DNA from: an uncultured Eubacteriales bacterium
GTDB taxonomy: Bacteria > Bacillota > Clostridia > Oscillospirales > Acutalibacteraceae
DNA: 64,000 bases
Direction of reading: 5' to 3'
NCBI GenBank assembly: GCA_934541115.1
Contig: CAKTDF010000003.1
Span: forward strand, 53,763-117,762
Positions 17,019 to 24,323 of the stretch are shown one piece after another. The notes beneath the pieces were generated by a model that worked only from the letters and a program-made list of their open reading frames with translations, was not told where the DNA came from and ran no database searches. Within the stretch, counting starts at the first letter, position 1. Each line of letters starts with the position of its first letter. A program made the position numbers and the translations under genes.

Positions 17019-17861
17019 TTAAAGCTCTATACCGCATTTTTTACAGTTTTTAAGATGTTCCTCATATGTTGAGGCATAGTAGTAATTCCAATCCTTGTCG
17101 GTCACAAAATAGAAGTAATCGGTTTTTTCCGGTTCAAGGGCAGCATTTATTGCGTCGAGACCCGGATTGCAGATTGCGCCGACGGGGAGTCCCTTGACCT
17201 TGTATGTATTGTAATACTCGGAAAAGCGAGACTTTGCTCCCTCAAGGTACGGTGAGGTGAGAATGTTCTCGTTGACATAGTTTATTGTTACGTCACATTG
17301 CAGCAGCCCATAATCCGCGCTTTCAAGCCTGTTGTGGAGAACAGAGGAAACCTTGCCCATCTCCTTGGGATCGCCTGCCTCCGCCTGAATTACGGAGGCA
17401 AGGGTGATTATTTCGTCTATAGAATAGCCGAGCTTTTTCGCTTTTTCTTTCATTTCATCGGTCAGCTTGGCTTTTGTGTTGCGCAGGAATCTTGAAAGAA
17501 CGCTTTCTGCGTCTTCATCTGTATAGAATTCGTATGTGTCCGGAAAAACGTAGCCCTCAAGCAGAAAGGCGCGCTTGTCCGTGTTTTTCATTCCGTCAAG
17601 AAAGCCGTATTTCTCGGCTGCGGTGCTGCTTTGAACTGCTTGCATAAAGTCCTTTTCCGAACAGACGCCGTTTTTTTCAAGCTTTTCGGCAATCTCGAGG
17701 GCGGTGTAACCCTCGGGAAAGGTGACCGTTACGGTCAGCGGTTTTGTGTCTTCAGTGGTTTTTTCTCCGGTACTTCCGGCGTTGTCTGTGATTTTTGCGC
17801 CGCAGCCGAAAAGTGAAAGGGAAAGAAGGAGCGCCAAAAAAAGTGCTGTGATTCTTTTCAT
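17019..17861 (-). CDS. mltG: Endolytic murein transglycosylase, MltG/YceG family
   Basis: A 280-aa lipoprotein: basic N-terminus, hydrophobic core and LFGC lipobox with Cys20. A LysM-like segment (TVTFPEGYTALEIAEKL) is followed by the YceG catalytic domain with VFPDTYEF, the catalytic Glu in ASVIQAEAG (E161), and LPVGAICNPGLDAI. MltG cleaves nascent glycan strands at the outer face of the membrane and sets glycan length, working with elongation PBPs such as the one at 910-2940. It is shorter than the E. coli enzyme and anchored by lipid instead of a transmembrane helix. Confidence 0.9.
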   Translation of the reverse strand: MKRITALFLALLLSLSLFGCGAKITDNAGSTGEKTTEDTKPLTVTVTFPEGYTALEIAEKLEKNGVCSEKDFMQAVQSSTAAEKYGFLDGMKNTDKRAFLLEGYVFPDTYEFYTDEDAESVLSRFLRNTKAKLTDEMKEKAKKLGYSIDEIITLASVIQAEAGDPKEMGKVSSVLHNRLESADYGLLQCDVTINYVNENILTSPYLEGAKSRFSEYYNTYKVKGLPVGAICNPGLDAINAALEPEKTDYFYFVTDKDWNYYYASTYEEHLKNCKKCGIEL

Positions 17862-18252
17862 ATTATAAACCTCCGTTTTGCAGTAAAGTCTGTCGGCTCA
17901 AGCTGAGGAAAGTCGAACACAATGCGGTTTTTTAAGGCAAATTTTCACCGATACTTCGTTAAAAAGCTTTGCAATACTATTCGTATTGTGCGGCAAAAAG
18001 GGTCGCAATGTGCCGGAAAACAAATTCTTCAGGCGCATTGGGTTCGTCTCTCCTCAATTCATGTCGAATCTTGTCCCAAGTATACCACACAAAAGCATAA
18101 AACGGAGTAAAATAACAAAAAAGTTAGATTAAATTCACAGATAATGTCTCCTTTTCTCTTTAAAAGAGAGAGTAATTTCAAAAAACACTTGAAAAACGAG
18201 AGCATTTGTTATAAAATATACGCGTAATTTTTTATATTCGGAGGAATACTAA
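17862..18252. other. Non-coding stretch between divergent mltG and efp
   Basis: I see no gene here. It holds a short hairpin at 17971-17990 (GCAATAC...GTATTGTGC) inside a GC-skewed block resembling an intergenic repeat, A/T-rich sequence near 18100-18230, and the efp promoter. Confidence 0.5.
18189..18217 (+). promoter_or_regulatory. Predicted efp promoter
   Basis: TTGAAA and TAAAAT with a 17-bp spacer, 36 bp before the efp start codon. Confidence 0.6.
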
Positions 18253-18810
18253 ATGGTATCAGCAGGCGATTTCAGAAACGGCGTTACTTTTGAAATGGAA
18301 GGCAACGTTCTTCAGATCATCGAATTTCAGCACGTAAAACCCGGCAAGGGCGCTGCCTTTGTCCGCGCAAAGGTCAGGAACGTTATCACAGGCTCGGTTG
18401 TTGAGCGTACTTTCAACCCGAATGACAAGTTCCCCACCGCTTTTGTTGAAAGAAAGGACATGGAATATTCCTATAATGACGGCGGTCTTTATTATTTCAT
18501 GGATCCGGAAAGCTATGAGCTTATCCCCATCAATGAAAGCGACCTTCCGGACAGCTTTAAGTTTGTCAAGGAGAACATGACCTGCAAGATCCTTTCATAT
18601 AAGGGCAACGTTTTCGGCGTTGAGGCTCCCAACTTTGTTGAGCTCCAGGTCACAAAGACCGATCCCGGCTTCAAGGGCGACACCGCAACCAACACCACAA
18701 AGCCCGCAACGCTTGAGACAGGCGCTGAGGTTAAGGTTCCTCTCTTTATCGATGAGGGCGAAATGATTCAGATCGACACCCGTACAGGCGAATATCTCGG
18801 CAGAGCATAA
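18253..18810 (+). CDS. efp: Translation elongation factor P
   Basis: A 185-aa EF-P, the tRNA-shaped factor that relieves ribosomes stalled at polyproline. Three beta-barrel domains are recognisable: KOW-like N-terminal domain (residues 1-63), central OB domain and C-terminal OB domain ending DTRTGEYLGRA. The loop that reaches the peptidyl-transfer centre reads KPGKGAAF, with the lysine that is modified in many species. CGGAGG lies before the ATG. Proline-rich products such as the TIR protein at 46544-47515 would depend on it. Confidence 0.97.
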   Translation: MVSAGDFRNGVTFEMEGNVLQIIEFQHVKPGKGAAFVRAKVRNVITGSVVERTFNPNDKFPTAFVERKDMEYSYNDGGLYYFMDPESYELIPINESDLPDSFKFVKENMTCKILSYKGNVFGVEAPNFVELQVTKTDPGFKGDTATNTTKPATLETGAEVKVPLFIDEGEMIQIDTRTGEYLGRA

Positions 18811-18853
18811 GTTAAGACTATCCCAAGCAGGGAATTTTGCCCCGAAAATTTAA

Positions 18854-19004
18854 GGCAATGCCGCGCAAATTGCGGCGCACGCCCTGCTTGAATCTATTCC
18901 CGCCACACTGCACAAAAATTCTTGACTTGCGCCGGCAAGCCGGCAGAATTTTTGTACACCCCGGCGTAAACCCCCACTGCGCAATTCGCACAACGTAATT
19001 GTGC
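18854..19004. repeat. Dispersed intergenic repeat, copy C
   Basis: Long form. It begins GGCAATGCCGCGCAAATTG followed by CGGCGCACGCC, has an internal GCCGGCAAGCCGGC palindrome, and ends CTGCGCAATTCGCACAA then ATTGTGCGG. It aligns along its whole length with copy B at 15160-15314, and its first 30 bases with the fragment at 54475-54512. The two ends (GGCAATGCCGCGCAAATTG and CAATTCGCACAACGTAATTGTGCGG) can form hairpins. Confidence 0.65.
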
Positions 19005-19037
19005 GGTCCTACCTTAATATTGAAAGGAATGAACACT

Positions 19038-19469
19038 ATGTCAGTATCAGAAAAAGTTGCATATCTCAGAGGACTTATGGAAGGTCTTGAACTTGACGAA
19101 AACAGCAAGGAAGCAAAGCTTTTTGCCGCTATCGTTGACACGCTTGACGACGTTGCATCGGAGCTGAGCGATTTTGACGAGGATCTCGGCGACCTCGGCG
19201 ATTACGTTGAAGAGCTTGACGAGGATCTTGCAGACCTTGAAGAGTTTGTTTATGACGATGACTGCGATTGCTGTGACGATGATGACTGCGACTGCTGCTG
19301 TGATGATGATGACAACTGCATCGAAGTTACCTGCCCGGCATGCAATGAGGATATCTGTGTTGATATCGACGATATCGATGATGACGGTCATGTTGAGTGT
19401 CCTTGCTGCGGAGAGGTTCTTGAGTTTGAAATCGAGGACGACGAAGACAGCAACGAGGACGAAGAATAA
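19038..19469 (+). CDS. CD1247-like highly acidic, cysteine-rich protein
   Basis: A 143-aa protein. The N-terminal MSVSEKVAYLRGLMEGLELD matches the CD1247 N-terminal domain common in Clostridia. The middle is an extremely acidic coiled-coil-like stretch, then two Asp/Cys blocks (CDCCDDDDCDCCCDDDD), and a zinc ribbon with CPAC and CPCC knuckles before an acidic tail. Function is not known; the metal-binding potential suggests metal storage, sensing or a structural zinc site. Start chosen at ATG 19038, which has AAAGGA 9 bp upstream; the ATG at 19029 lies too close to it. Confidence 0.8.
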   Translation: MSVSEKVAYLRGLMEGLELDENSKEAKLFAAIVDTLDDVASELSDFDEDLGDLGDYVEELDEDLADLEEFVYDDDCDCCDDDDCDCCCDDDDNCIEVTCPACNEDICVDIDDIDDDGHVECPCCGEVLEFEIEDDEDSNEDEE

Positions 19470-19484
19470 TCACGGTTTCTCAAA

Positions 19485-19519
19485 GGCTGCACAGTATTTT
19501 CAGACTGTGCGGCTTTTTT
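19485..19519 (+). terminator. Terminator after the CD1247-like gene
   Basis: GCTGCACAGT and ACTGTGCGGC form the stem, followed by TTTTTTG. Confidence 0.85.
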
Positions 19520-19591
19520 GATTTACGGTTGAATTTTTATTGTAATACGCCGTGAAATTGGCAAAAATGATTTTTGAAGGGGAGAACAATC

Positions 19592-20137
19592 ATGCTTGGA
19601 AGAAAAAACTATTATCACAACGTGCTGATCGATTTGCCGGACGATTATCTCAACGGACAGGACGCCGGCGAGCTTTCAAAGCTCAAATACGGTCTTTACA
19701 GCGTGGGCTGGAACGGCTGTGAAATGATTGCGATTTATAACGCGGCTCGCGAGCTCGGAATCAGAACAACATTCCCCCGCGTATGCTATGAAATGTATCC
19801 GAAGTCTGAAATTATGGCGGGCTTTTTCGGCTCAAACGTCAGCGTGCTCGGAAAGTTTTTTGACGAGAGGGGAGTACCCTACACAAAAACATGGGATTAC
19901 AACACCTTTTTCAACGAATTGCCGCATTGCCGTTGCGGAATTTTGTCTTTCTGGAACCACAGGCGCATCTTCTCCTCTCTGCATACGGTTATGGTAAAGT
20001 ATGTTGACGGAAAAATCGTTATTTTTAACAAGTCTAACAAGCGCACCGAGCCGGTGCCCGTTGACAGCCGCCACAACGTGACAAGAAGGAAGTTCTTCAT
20101 TGTCGGATACCTCTTTGAAGAGGAGGCGGCAAAGTGA
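19592..20137 (+). CDS. Unknown protein with C39-like cysteine peptidase features
   Basis: A 181-aa protein I cannot name. A GWNGCEMIAIYNA segment (about residues 42-54) followed 80 residues later by LHTVMVKYVDGKIVIFNKSN recalls the Cys and His/Asn positions of the papain-like C39 fold, and an LSFWNH element sits between them. This suggests a cytoplasmic papain-like protein, perhaps a peptidase or an inactive relative. AAGGGGAG precedes ATG 19592. Its stop overlaps the next gene by 4 bp (GTGA), so the two are translationally coupled and may act together. Confidence 0.5.
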   Translation: MLGRKNYYHNVLIDLPDDYLNGQDAGELSKLKYGLYSVGWNGCEMIAIYNAARELGIRTTFPRVCYEMYPKSEIMAGFFGSNVSVLGKFFDERGVPYTKTWDYNTFFNELPHCRCGILSFWNHRRIFSSLHTVMVKYVDGKIVIFNKSNKRTEPVPVDSRHNVTRRKFFIVGYLFEEEAAK

Positions 20138-21717
20138 GCGAAAAAGTGAAGAACAAAAACTTTATGAATTCCGTCAAGCGGCTTATAGGCGTTGAAGAGG
20201 GTGCAAAGCTTTCGCCGATGCTCGGCTATAACTCGGCAATCTTTTTTACCGGCGGAGGCCCGTATGTTCTCGGCACTTATCTTATGCCTTTTTTAACCGA
20301 TGTTGAAGGACTTTCGCCTGCGCAATACGGAACCGTTGCAATGTTTTCCTGCATCTGTGACGCGATTACCGATCCGCTCATGGGCATAATCACAGACAGA
20401 ACGCGCCATAAGCTCGGACGTCACCGTCCATACCTTCTTTGGGGCGTTATTCCGGCTATAATCGCGTACTTTCTGATGTGGACTTCGTTTGGCATTTCAT
20501 CTGCCGGCGATTCCTCACGGACGATGAAATGGTATATCTTTACATATATGTTTTATAAAACGGTATCAACGTTTATTGCCGTTCCTCATACTGCTATGCT
20601 GCCGCAGATTGCACCCACATATAATCTGCGAACGCAGTTCAATGCGGTCAAGACGATTCTTGACGCGGTTGCAAGCTATTCCTCGTTCTTTGTTTCGTCC
20701 GTTATCCTCGGCGGCTTGAGCTGCCTTATGGATACGCCGGATTTTTCTCCCGCTTATCGCAGCCGGTTCATGGTCATGGGTATTGTTCTCAGTCTTTGGA
20801 CGTCTCTGCCGCTGCTTATTACCTATAAGACAACAAAAGAGGAAAGCTCAGAAAACCAGGTCAATGAACCGTTTGATTTTCATGCGTTTGTCTATCAATA
20901 CAAATGGGTAATCAAAAACCGGATTTTCAGAAAATACTTTGTGTTCGGATTTTTCATTCTGCTTTCCTCGGCATTTGCATCGCAGTGCTTTTATTACTAC
21001 CTTAAAGCCGTTATTGACCAGCAAAGCAGCTATTCGCTGCTGGTCATCGTCAGCGGAATAGGCGAAGCGGCAGGCTTTTTCCCGGCGTATTTTCTTTCAA
21101 TCAGAAAAAGCAAACAGCTGCCGGCGAGGGTGTTTGTTCCGGTTGCGGCGGGCTCGCTTTTGCTCGCGTGGTTCACGCGTACTCTCGGAAACCCGGTAAT
21201 TATTTTTATCGTTGAATTTCTTTACGGTCTCGGACTTGCCGGAATGGCAAGCGTTCAAAGCAACATTCTGCCGGACGTAACCGATGTTGATGAAATGCTC
21301 ACGGGTCAGCGCAGAGAGGGCGTTGTTTCAACGTTTTCAACTTTTGTCAAAAAATTTGTCAGCGGTTTTGCCGCTTTTGGAGTTGGAAAGATCCTCGCGG
21401 CTTTCGGCTATGACACAGCCCTCAAGGGCGCAGAGCAGAGTGAAAGAGCGGTTTTTGGCGTTTCGATCTGTTATACGCTTGTGCCTGTGTGTTTCCTTAT
21501 TCTCGCTTTTCTTGTTATCTGCACATATAACCTCACGCGCGAGAAGCATGCGCTCATCAAAGAAAAGGTTGCTTTCAAGCACGAGAACGGTTATGTTGAC
21601 GTGACGGAAGAGGAGAAGGTAATGCTTGAAAAAATCAGCGGTGTAAAGTTTGAAAACATGTGGTTGGGCAAGAAAGGTAACAAAACTGACTTCTTCATTA
21701 AAAATGTTTCTAAATGA
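20134..21717 (+). CDS. GPH-family (glycoside-pentoside-hexuronide:cation) symporter
   Basis: A 527-aa MFS-type transporter with about twelve membrane helices. The DAITDPLMGIITDRT and LGRHRPYLLWG motifs in the first cytoplasmic loop are typical of the GPH (MelB-like) family, which moves sugars with Na+ or H+. The substrate cannot be read from sequence. It starts with GTG overlapping the previous stop. The C-terminal cytoplasmic tail is about 50 residues longer than in the smallest members. Confidence 0.87.
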   Translation: MSEKVKNKNFMNSVKRLIGVEEGAKLSPMLGYNSAIFFTGGGPYVLGTYLMPFLTDVEGLSPAQYGTVAMFSCICDAITDPLMGIITDRTRHKLGRHRPYLLWGVIPAIIAYFLMWTSFGISSAGDSSRTMKWYIFTYMFYKTVSTFIAVPHTAMLPQIAPTYNLRTQFNAVKTILDAVASYSSFFVSSVILGGLSCLMDTPDFSPAYRSRFMVMGIVLSLWTSLPLLITYKTTKEESSENQVNEPFDFHAFVYQYKWVIKNRIFRKYFVFGFFILLSSAFASQCFYYYLKAVIDQQSSYSLLVIVSGIGEAAGFFPAYFLSIRKSKQLPARVFVPVAAGSLLLAWFTRTLGNPVIIFIVEFLYGLGLAGMASVQSNILPDVTDVDEMLTGQRREGVVSTFSTFVKKFVSGFAAFGVGKILAAFGYDTALKGAEQSERAVFGVSICYTLVPVCFLILAFLVICTYNLTREKHALIKEKVAFKHENGYVDVTEEEKVMLEKISGVKFENMWLGKKGNKTDFFIKNVSK

Positions 21718-21746
21718 TTGACAATATCAAAACCAATTGTTAAAAT
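21718..21746 (+). promoter_or_regulatory. Predicted promoter of the lipid-kinase gene
   Basis: TTGACA and TAAAAT with a 17-bp spacer, beginning right after the stop codon of the symporter gene. Confidence 0.7.
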
Positions 21747-21797
21747 GGTGTAAAGATATATACATATGTCTTAAAACACTGCCGGAGGCATTGCCAT

Positions 21798-22757
21798 ATG
21801 GATAACGAAAAAAAGAAAGTTTTGCTTATAGTCAACCCTTGCGCCGGAAAAACCAAGTCAAGGGCGGCAACGTTCGATATTGTTGACAAATTTTCAAAAA
21901 ATGATTATGAATTTGCCGTTCATACCACGACGTGCCGCGGAGACGCAACTGAAATAGTCAAAAAGAACTATGAGGGCAAGGATCTTATAGTCTGCTGCGG
22001 CGGCGACGGAACGCTCAATGAGACCATCAACGGCGTTATGGACGTTCCCTCGCGTGTACCCATCGGATATATTCCGACAGGCTCGACCAACGACCTTGCA
22101 ACGACCCTCGGAATTTCAACCGACATAGATAAGGCTACCGACCTCATTATGTCCGGTCAGGTCAACAGCTATGACGTAGGTCTTTTGAATAATCGCTACT
22201 TCTCTTATGTTGCCGCGTTCGGTGCGCTCACGAGAGCGTCCTATGCAACGAGTCAAAAGCTCAAGAACAAGCTCGGACATTTTGCTTACATATTGAGTGG
22301 TTTTGCTGAATGGAAGAATATCAAGCCCGTTCATATGAAAATAGAATATGACGGCGGTGTTATTGAGGACGATTTTTCTTTTGGTGCGGTTTCAAACTCA
22401 ACCTCTGTTTCGGGTGTTTTCAAGTTCAACAAAGACGATGTCAGACTTAATGACGGTTTGTTTGAAATTCTCCTTGTCCGCAAAATCAGACCGATTGCCG
22501 CTCCTGTCGTACTCGGAAAGGTTATCCGCCAGGAATATGACGGCGAGCGAATTCTTTTTCTCAAAACGAGCAAGGTCAAGCTGACCTCTCCCGATGAGGT
22601 CCCGTGGACGCTTGACGGCGAATACGGCGGCTCGCACAAGACGGCAATGATCAACGTTCTTTCAAAAGCTATTGAGATTTGTTCACCGGAAAACCCTCTT
22701 TTTGAAAAGGACGCCGTGTATGTACCGGAGGATAAAATCGAGAGTGAATTCGTCTGA
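21798..22757 (+). CDS. Diacylglycerol kinase-like lipid kinase (DgkB/YegS family)
   Basis: A 319-aa member of the diacylglycerol kinase catalytic family. The N-terminal LLIVNPCAGK strand, the nucleotide-binding CCGGDGTLNE (about residues 66-75) and GSTNDLAT are intact, followed by the beta-sandwich C-terminal domain ending with the DGEYGG turn. DgkB-type enzymes phosphorylate diacylglycerol released during lipoteichoic-acid synthesis. Single gene with its own promoter and a GCCGGAGG ribosome-binding site. Confidence 0.9.
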   Translation: MDNEKKKVLLIVNPCAGKTKSRAATFDIVDKFSKNDYEFAVHTTTCRGDATEIVKKNYEGKDLIVCCGGDGTLNETINGVMDVPSRVPIGYIPTGSTNDLATTLGISTDIDKATDLIMSGQVNSYDVGLLNNRYFSYVAAFGALTRASYATSQKLKNKLGHFAYILSGFAEWKNIKPVHMKIEYDGGVIEDDFSFGAVSNSTSVSGVFKFNKDDVRLNDGLFEILLVRKIRPIAAPVVLGKVIRQEYDGERILFLKTSKVKLTSPDEVPWTLDGEYGGSHKTAMINVLSKAIEICSPENPLFEKDAVYVPEDKIESEFV

Positions 22758-22798
22758 TGTAAACTTTTCCAAATGGTAAACTTTTTTTGAATAAATTG

Positions 22799-22827
22799 TT
22801 GACAAATGTTGCGACTCGGTGTATAAT
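22799..22827 (+). promoter_or_regulatory. Perfect-consensus promoter of a 35-aa peptide gene
   Basis: TTGACA, 17 bp, TATAAT. The first spacer bases AATGTT also occur in the promoter of the TIR gene at 46483-46511. Confidence 0.85.
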
Positions 22828-22880
22828 AACTGACGTAAAGATGTAGCGGTGTAACTGTTCTTACAAAGGAGGACGCTATT

Positions 22881-22988
22881 ATGGAAGGTTTTTTGCAATC
22901 ACTCCAGGCCTTCATTGATTTCATTTTGAAGATCGTTGCGATGTTCAAGTCAAATGATAACACTGAGTCCGGAAAAAAAGATGAATAA
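22881..22988 (+). CDS. Small amphipathic peptide (35 aa)
   Basis: ATG 22881 to TAA 22986-22988, preceded by AAAGGAGG with good spacing. It is driven by a perfect-consensus promoter and closed by a clear terminator, so this is a complete gene despite its size. Residues 4-22 (FLQSLQAFIDFILKIVAMF) form a hydrophobic, probably amphipathic helix; the tail is polar and lysine/glutamate-rich. The form resembles membrane-active peptides or type I toxin-like peptides, but I recognise no family. The convergent antisense module right downstream (23.1-23.4 kb) is a separate transcription unit. Confidence 0.7.
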   Translation: MEGFLQSLQAFIDFILKIVAMFKSNDNTESGKKDE

Positions 22989-22996
22989 TCTGAATT

Positions 22997-23027
22997 AGAG
23001 CTGTCGCGTTTGCGGCGGCTCTTTTTT
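22997..23027 (+). terminator. Terminator after the 35-aa peptide gene
   Basis: AGAGCTGTCGC and GCGGCGGCTCT pair around GTTT and are followed by TTTTT. Confidence 0.85.
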
Positions 23028-23065
23028 CAGCTTATGCGGGCGGTTCAAGCTAAAAAAGAAACCGC

Positions 23066-23094
23066 TTGACTTTTTGCCGAGCGGTGAGTATAAT
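23066..23094 (+). promoter_or_regulatory. Promoter of the antisense RNA
   Basis: TTGACT, 17-bp spacer, TATAAT. Predicted transcription start about 23101. There is no open reading frame with a ribosome-binding site before the terminator, so the product should be a small RNA. Confidence 0.8.
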
Positions 23095-23100
23095 AAAAAT

Positions 23101-23184
23101 GTAAAGAGGCTCCGCAAAAGCGGTTGCCCTAAGTAACTGTTAAAAAATAACCGTTAGATTTGAGCGTCTTGGCGGTTATTTTTT
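23101..23184 (+). ncRNA. Predicted antitoxin antisense RNA (about 84 nt)
   Basis: Bounded by the strong promoter at 23066-23094 and the bidirectional terminator at 23143-23184. Its 5' part folds into a hairpin (GGCTCCGC..GCGGTTGCC) nearly identical to the 5' hairpin of the opposing mRNA: GCGGTTGCCCT at 23120-23130 is repeated inverted at 23348-23358 without mismatch, and AGGCTCCGCAAA matches 11 of 12 at 23365-23376. CCTAAGTA at 23128-23135 is a direct repeat of 23282-23289, so the RNA can pair with the mRNA across the 5' edge of the toxin Shine-Dalgarno. The 3' parts are fully complementary. This is the layout of type I antitoxins of the Fst/RNAII or RatA kind. Confidence 0.7.
23143..23184. 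terminator. Bidirectional terminator shared by toxin mRNA and antisense RNA
   Basis: AAAAAATAACCG and CGGTTATTTTTT form a stem with T runs in both directions, between two convergent transcripts. Confidence 0.85.
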
Positions 23185-23192
23185 ATTATCTG

Positions 23193-23267
23193 TTATTTTC
23201 TTTTTGATGCCTCGATGTATCCGACGGATGCAACGAGGATCAGGAAAAGCATTACCAAATATTCCAT
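23193..23267 (-). CDS. Predicted type I toxin, 24-aa membrane peptide
   Basis: ATG at 23267 to TAA at 23195-23193, with AGGAGGG 10 bp upstream (23284-23278). The peptide begins MEYLVMLFLILVASVGYIE and ends in a basic SKRK tail: one hydrophobic helix plus positive C-terminus, as in type I toxins (Fst, TxpA, BsrG, holin-like toxins), though the sequence itself matches none I know. It is expressed from a consensus promoter through a long structured leader, and an antisense RNA overlaps its 3' end. By analogy it would insert in the cell's own membrane when the antisense RNA is lost. Confidence 0.7.
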   Translation of the reverse strand: MEYLVMLFLILVASVGYIEASKRK

Positions 23268-23376
23268 GGCAACACCGCCCTCCTAAGTATAATTCGGAGG
23301 GAGGATAATAAAACACGTTCCCTCCGAAAGGAAAATGCTTTCTTTGGAGGGCAACCGCCTGCCGTTTGCAGAGCCT
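23268..23376 (-). promoter_or_regulatory. Structured leader of the toxin mRNA, with sequestered ribosome-binding site
   Basis: Reading the minus strand, four complementary blocks alternate: CCCTCC (23351-23346), GGAGGG (23325-23320), CCTCCCTCC (23304-23296) and the Shine-Dalgarno AGGAGGG (23284-23278). Pairing the last two hides the ribosome-binding site with an 11-nt loop; pairing the middle two would free it. This alternative folding is what type I toxin mRNAs use to delay translation. Confidence 0.65.
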
Positions 23377-23382
23377 GCCCAA

Positions 23383-23411
23383 ATTGTAGCATTTTTGACC
23401 TAATTTGTCAA
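23383..23411 (-). promoter_or_regulatory. Promoter of the toxin mRNA
   Basis: On the minus strand: TTGACA (23411-23406), 17-bp spacer, TACAAT (23388-23383). Predicted start about 23376. Confidence 0.8.
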
Positions 23412-23526
23412 TCCGGATTTTAAATCCTTAAGAGTTGAGTAAATTCGTCATTTTTTGCAGTTTTTATTGTTTTTTCTCTTTTCTTTTGACAAAGTTTAAC
23501 AATCTTAAAAAAAATTGAAAAAACTC

Positions 23527-23555
23527 TTTACTTTTGCTCTGCCTTGTGGTAGCAT
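23527..23555 (+). promoter_or_regulatory. Predicted pyrR-uraA promoter
   Basis: TTTACT and TAGCAT with a 17-bp spacer, about 160 bp before the pyrR start, leaving room for the attenuator leader. Confidence 0.55.
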
Positions 23556-23582
23556 AACACACAGAAAATCAATCTTTAAGGG

Positions 23583-23690
23583 CGGTTCAGAGAAGCCGAC
23601 AAGATGTTCATATAGATTGCCGCGCAGTCTCTTTCTGCGCAAAAAGTATGTTTGTCTTGCCGGTTTCGGGCAGGATATTTTTTTATGCTT
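23583..23690 (+). promoter_or_regulatory. PyrR-dependent attenuator leader
   Basis: CGGTTCAGAGAAGCCG (23583-23598) followed by ACAAG resembles the PyrR-binding loop (CCAGAGAGGCU.GCAAG type) of pyrimidine leaders. A CGCAG...CTGCG hairpin follows, and then a terminator (CTTGCC...GGGCAGG, ATATTTTTTT) ends near 23684. By known mechanism UMP-bound PyrR stabilises the binding hairpin and lets the terminator form. Confidence 0.65.
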
Positions 23691-23714
23691 TTTTGTCTGA
23701 AAAGGGGTGTTGTT

Positions 23715-24248
23715 TTGGAACCGGTAGTAATGGACGCAGTCGGAATGGACAGGGCGCTTATGCGTATAGCGCACCAAATTATAGAAAAAAACGAGTCAAC
23801 CGAAAATCTTTGTGTAATCGGAATCAAACGACGCGGAGAACAGCTCGGAGACATTGTTTCAAAGAATCTTGAAAAGCTCGGTGCTACGGTCAAAACCGGT
23901 AGCCTTGACATCACGCTTTATCGCGACGATCTTTCAACCGTTGCCGACCAGCCGAGACTCAACGGCAGTGAGATAGACTTTGATATAAACGGCAAAACGG
24001 TTGTCCTTGTTGATGACGTTATATATACCGGACGAACGGCAAGAGCGGCGATTGACGCAGTGCTCTCCTTTGGCAGACCGGCAAAGATTCAGCTTGCGGT
24101 TCTCGTTGACCGAGGTCACAGAGAACTGCCGATAAGAGCGGATTACGTCGGCAAGAACGTTCCGACTTCAAAATCCGAGGTAGTAAAAGTTTGCATCATG
24201 CCGTATGAAAACGAGGCGTGTGTAAGAATTTTAAAAAAGGTACCTTGA
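23715..24248 (+). CDS. pyrR: PyrR: pyrimidine operon attenuator / uracil phosphoribosyltransferase
   Basis: A 177-aa PyrR. The PRPP-binding VVLVDDVIYTGRTARAA motif is intact, as are the VVMDAVGMDRALMRIAHQI start and GIKRRG segment. It binds UMP and pyr leader RNA, and usually has uracil phosphoribosyltransferase activity. Start: TTG 23715 with GGGG 7 bp before it fits the family N-terminus; the frame is open back to 23652, and an ATG at 23730 is less likely. uraA lies 75 bp downstream, giving a regulator-transporter unit under the attenuator upstream. Confidence 0.93.
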   Translation: MEPVVMDAVGMDRALMRIAHQIIEKNESTENLCVIGIKRRGEQLGDIVSKNLEKLGATVKTGSLDITLYRDDLSTVADQPRLNGSEIDFDINGKTVVLVDDVIYTGRTARAAIDAVLSFGRPAKIQLAVLVDRGHRELPIRADYVGKNVPTSKSEVVKVCIMPYENEACVRILKKVP

Positions 24249-24323
24249 AAACAGCATACTTCAAAACGGTAAAACTACACTGACGTGTATTTTTATATTA
24301 AATTTTTTGGGAGGTTTGTAAAA

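Noticed and set aside
23176..23382. 68-codon minus-strand frame over the toxin region
   Set aside because: It crosses the promoter and leader of the antisense module without a start signal; the 24-aa frame with AGGAGGG is the better gene.
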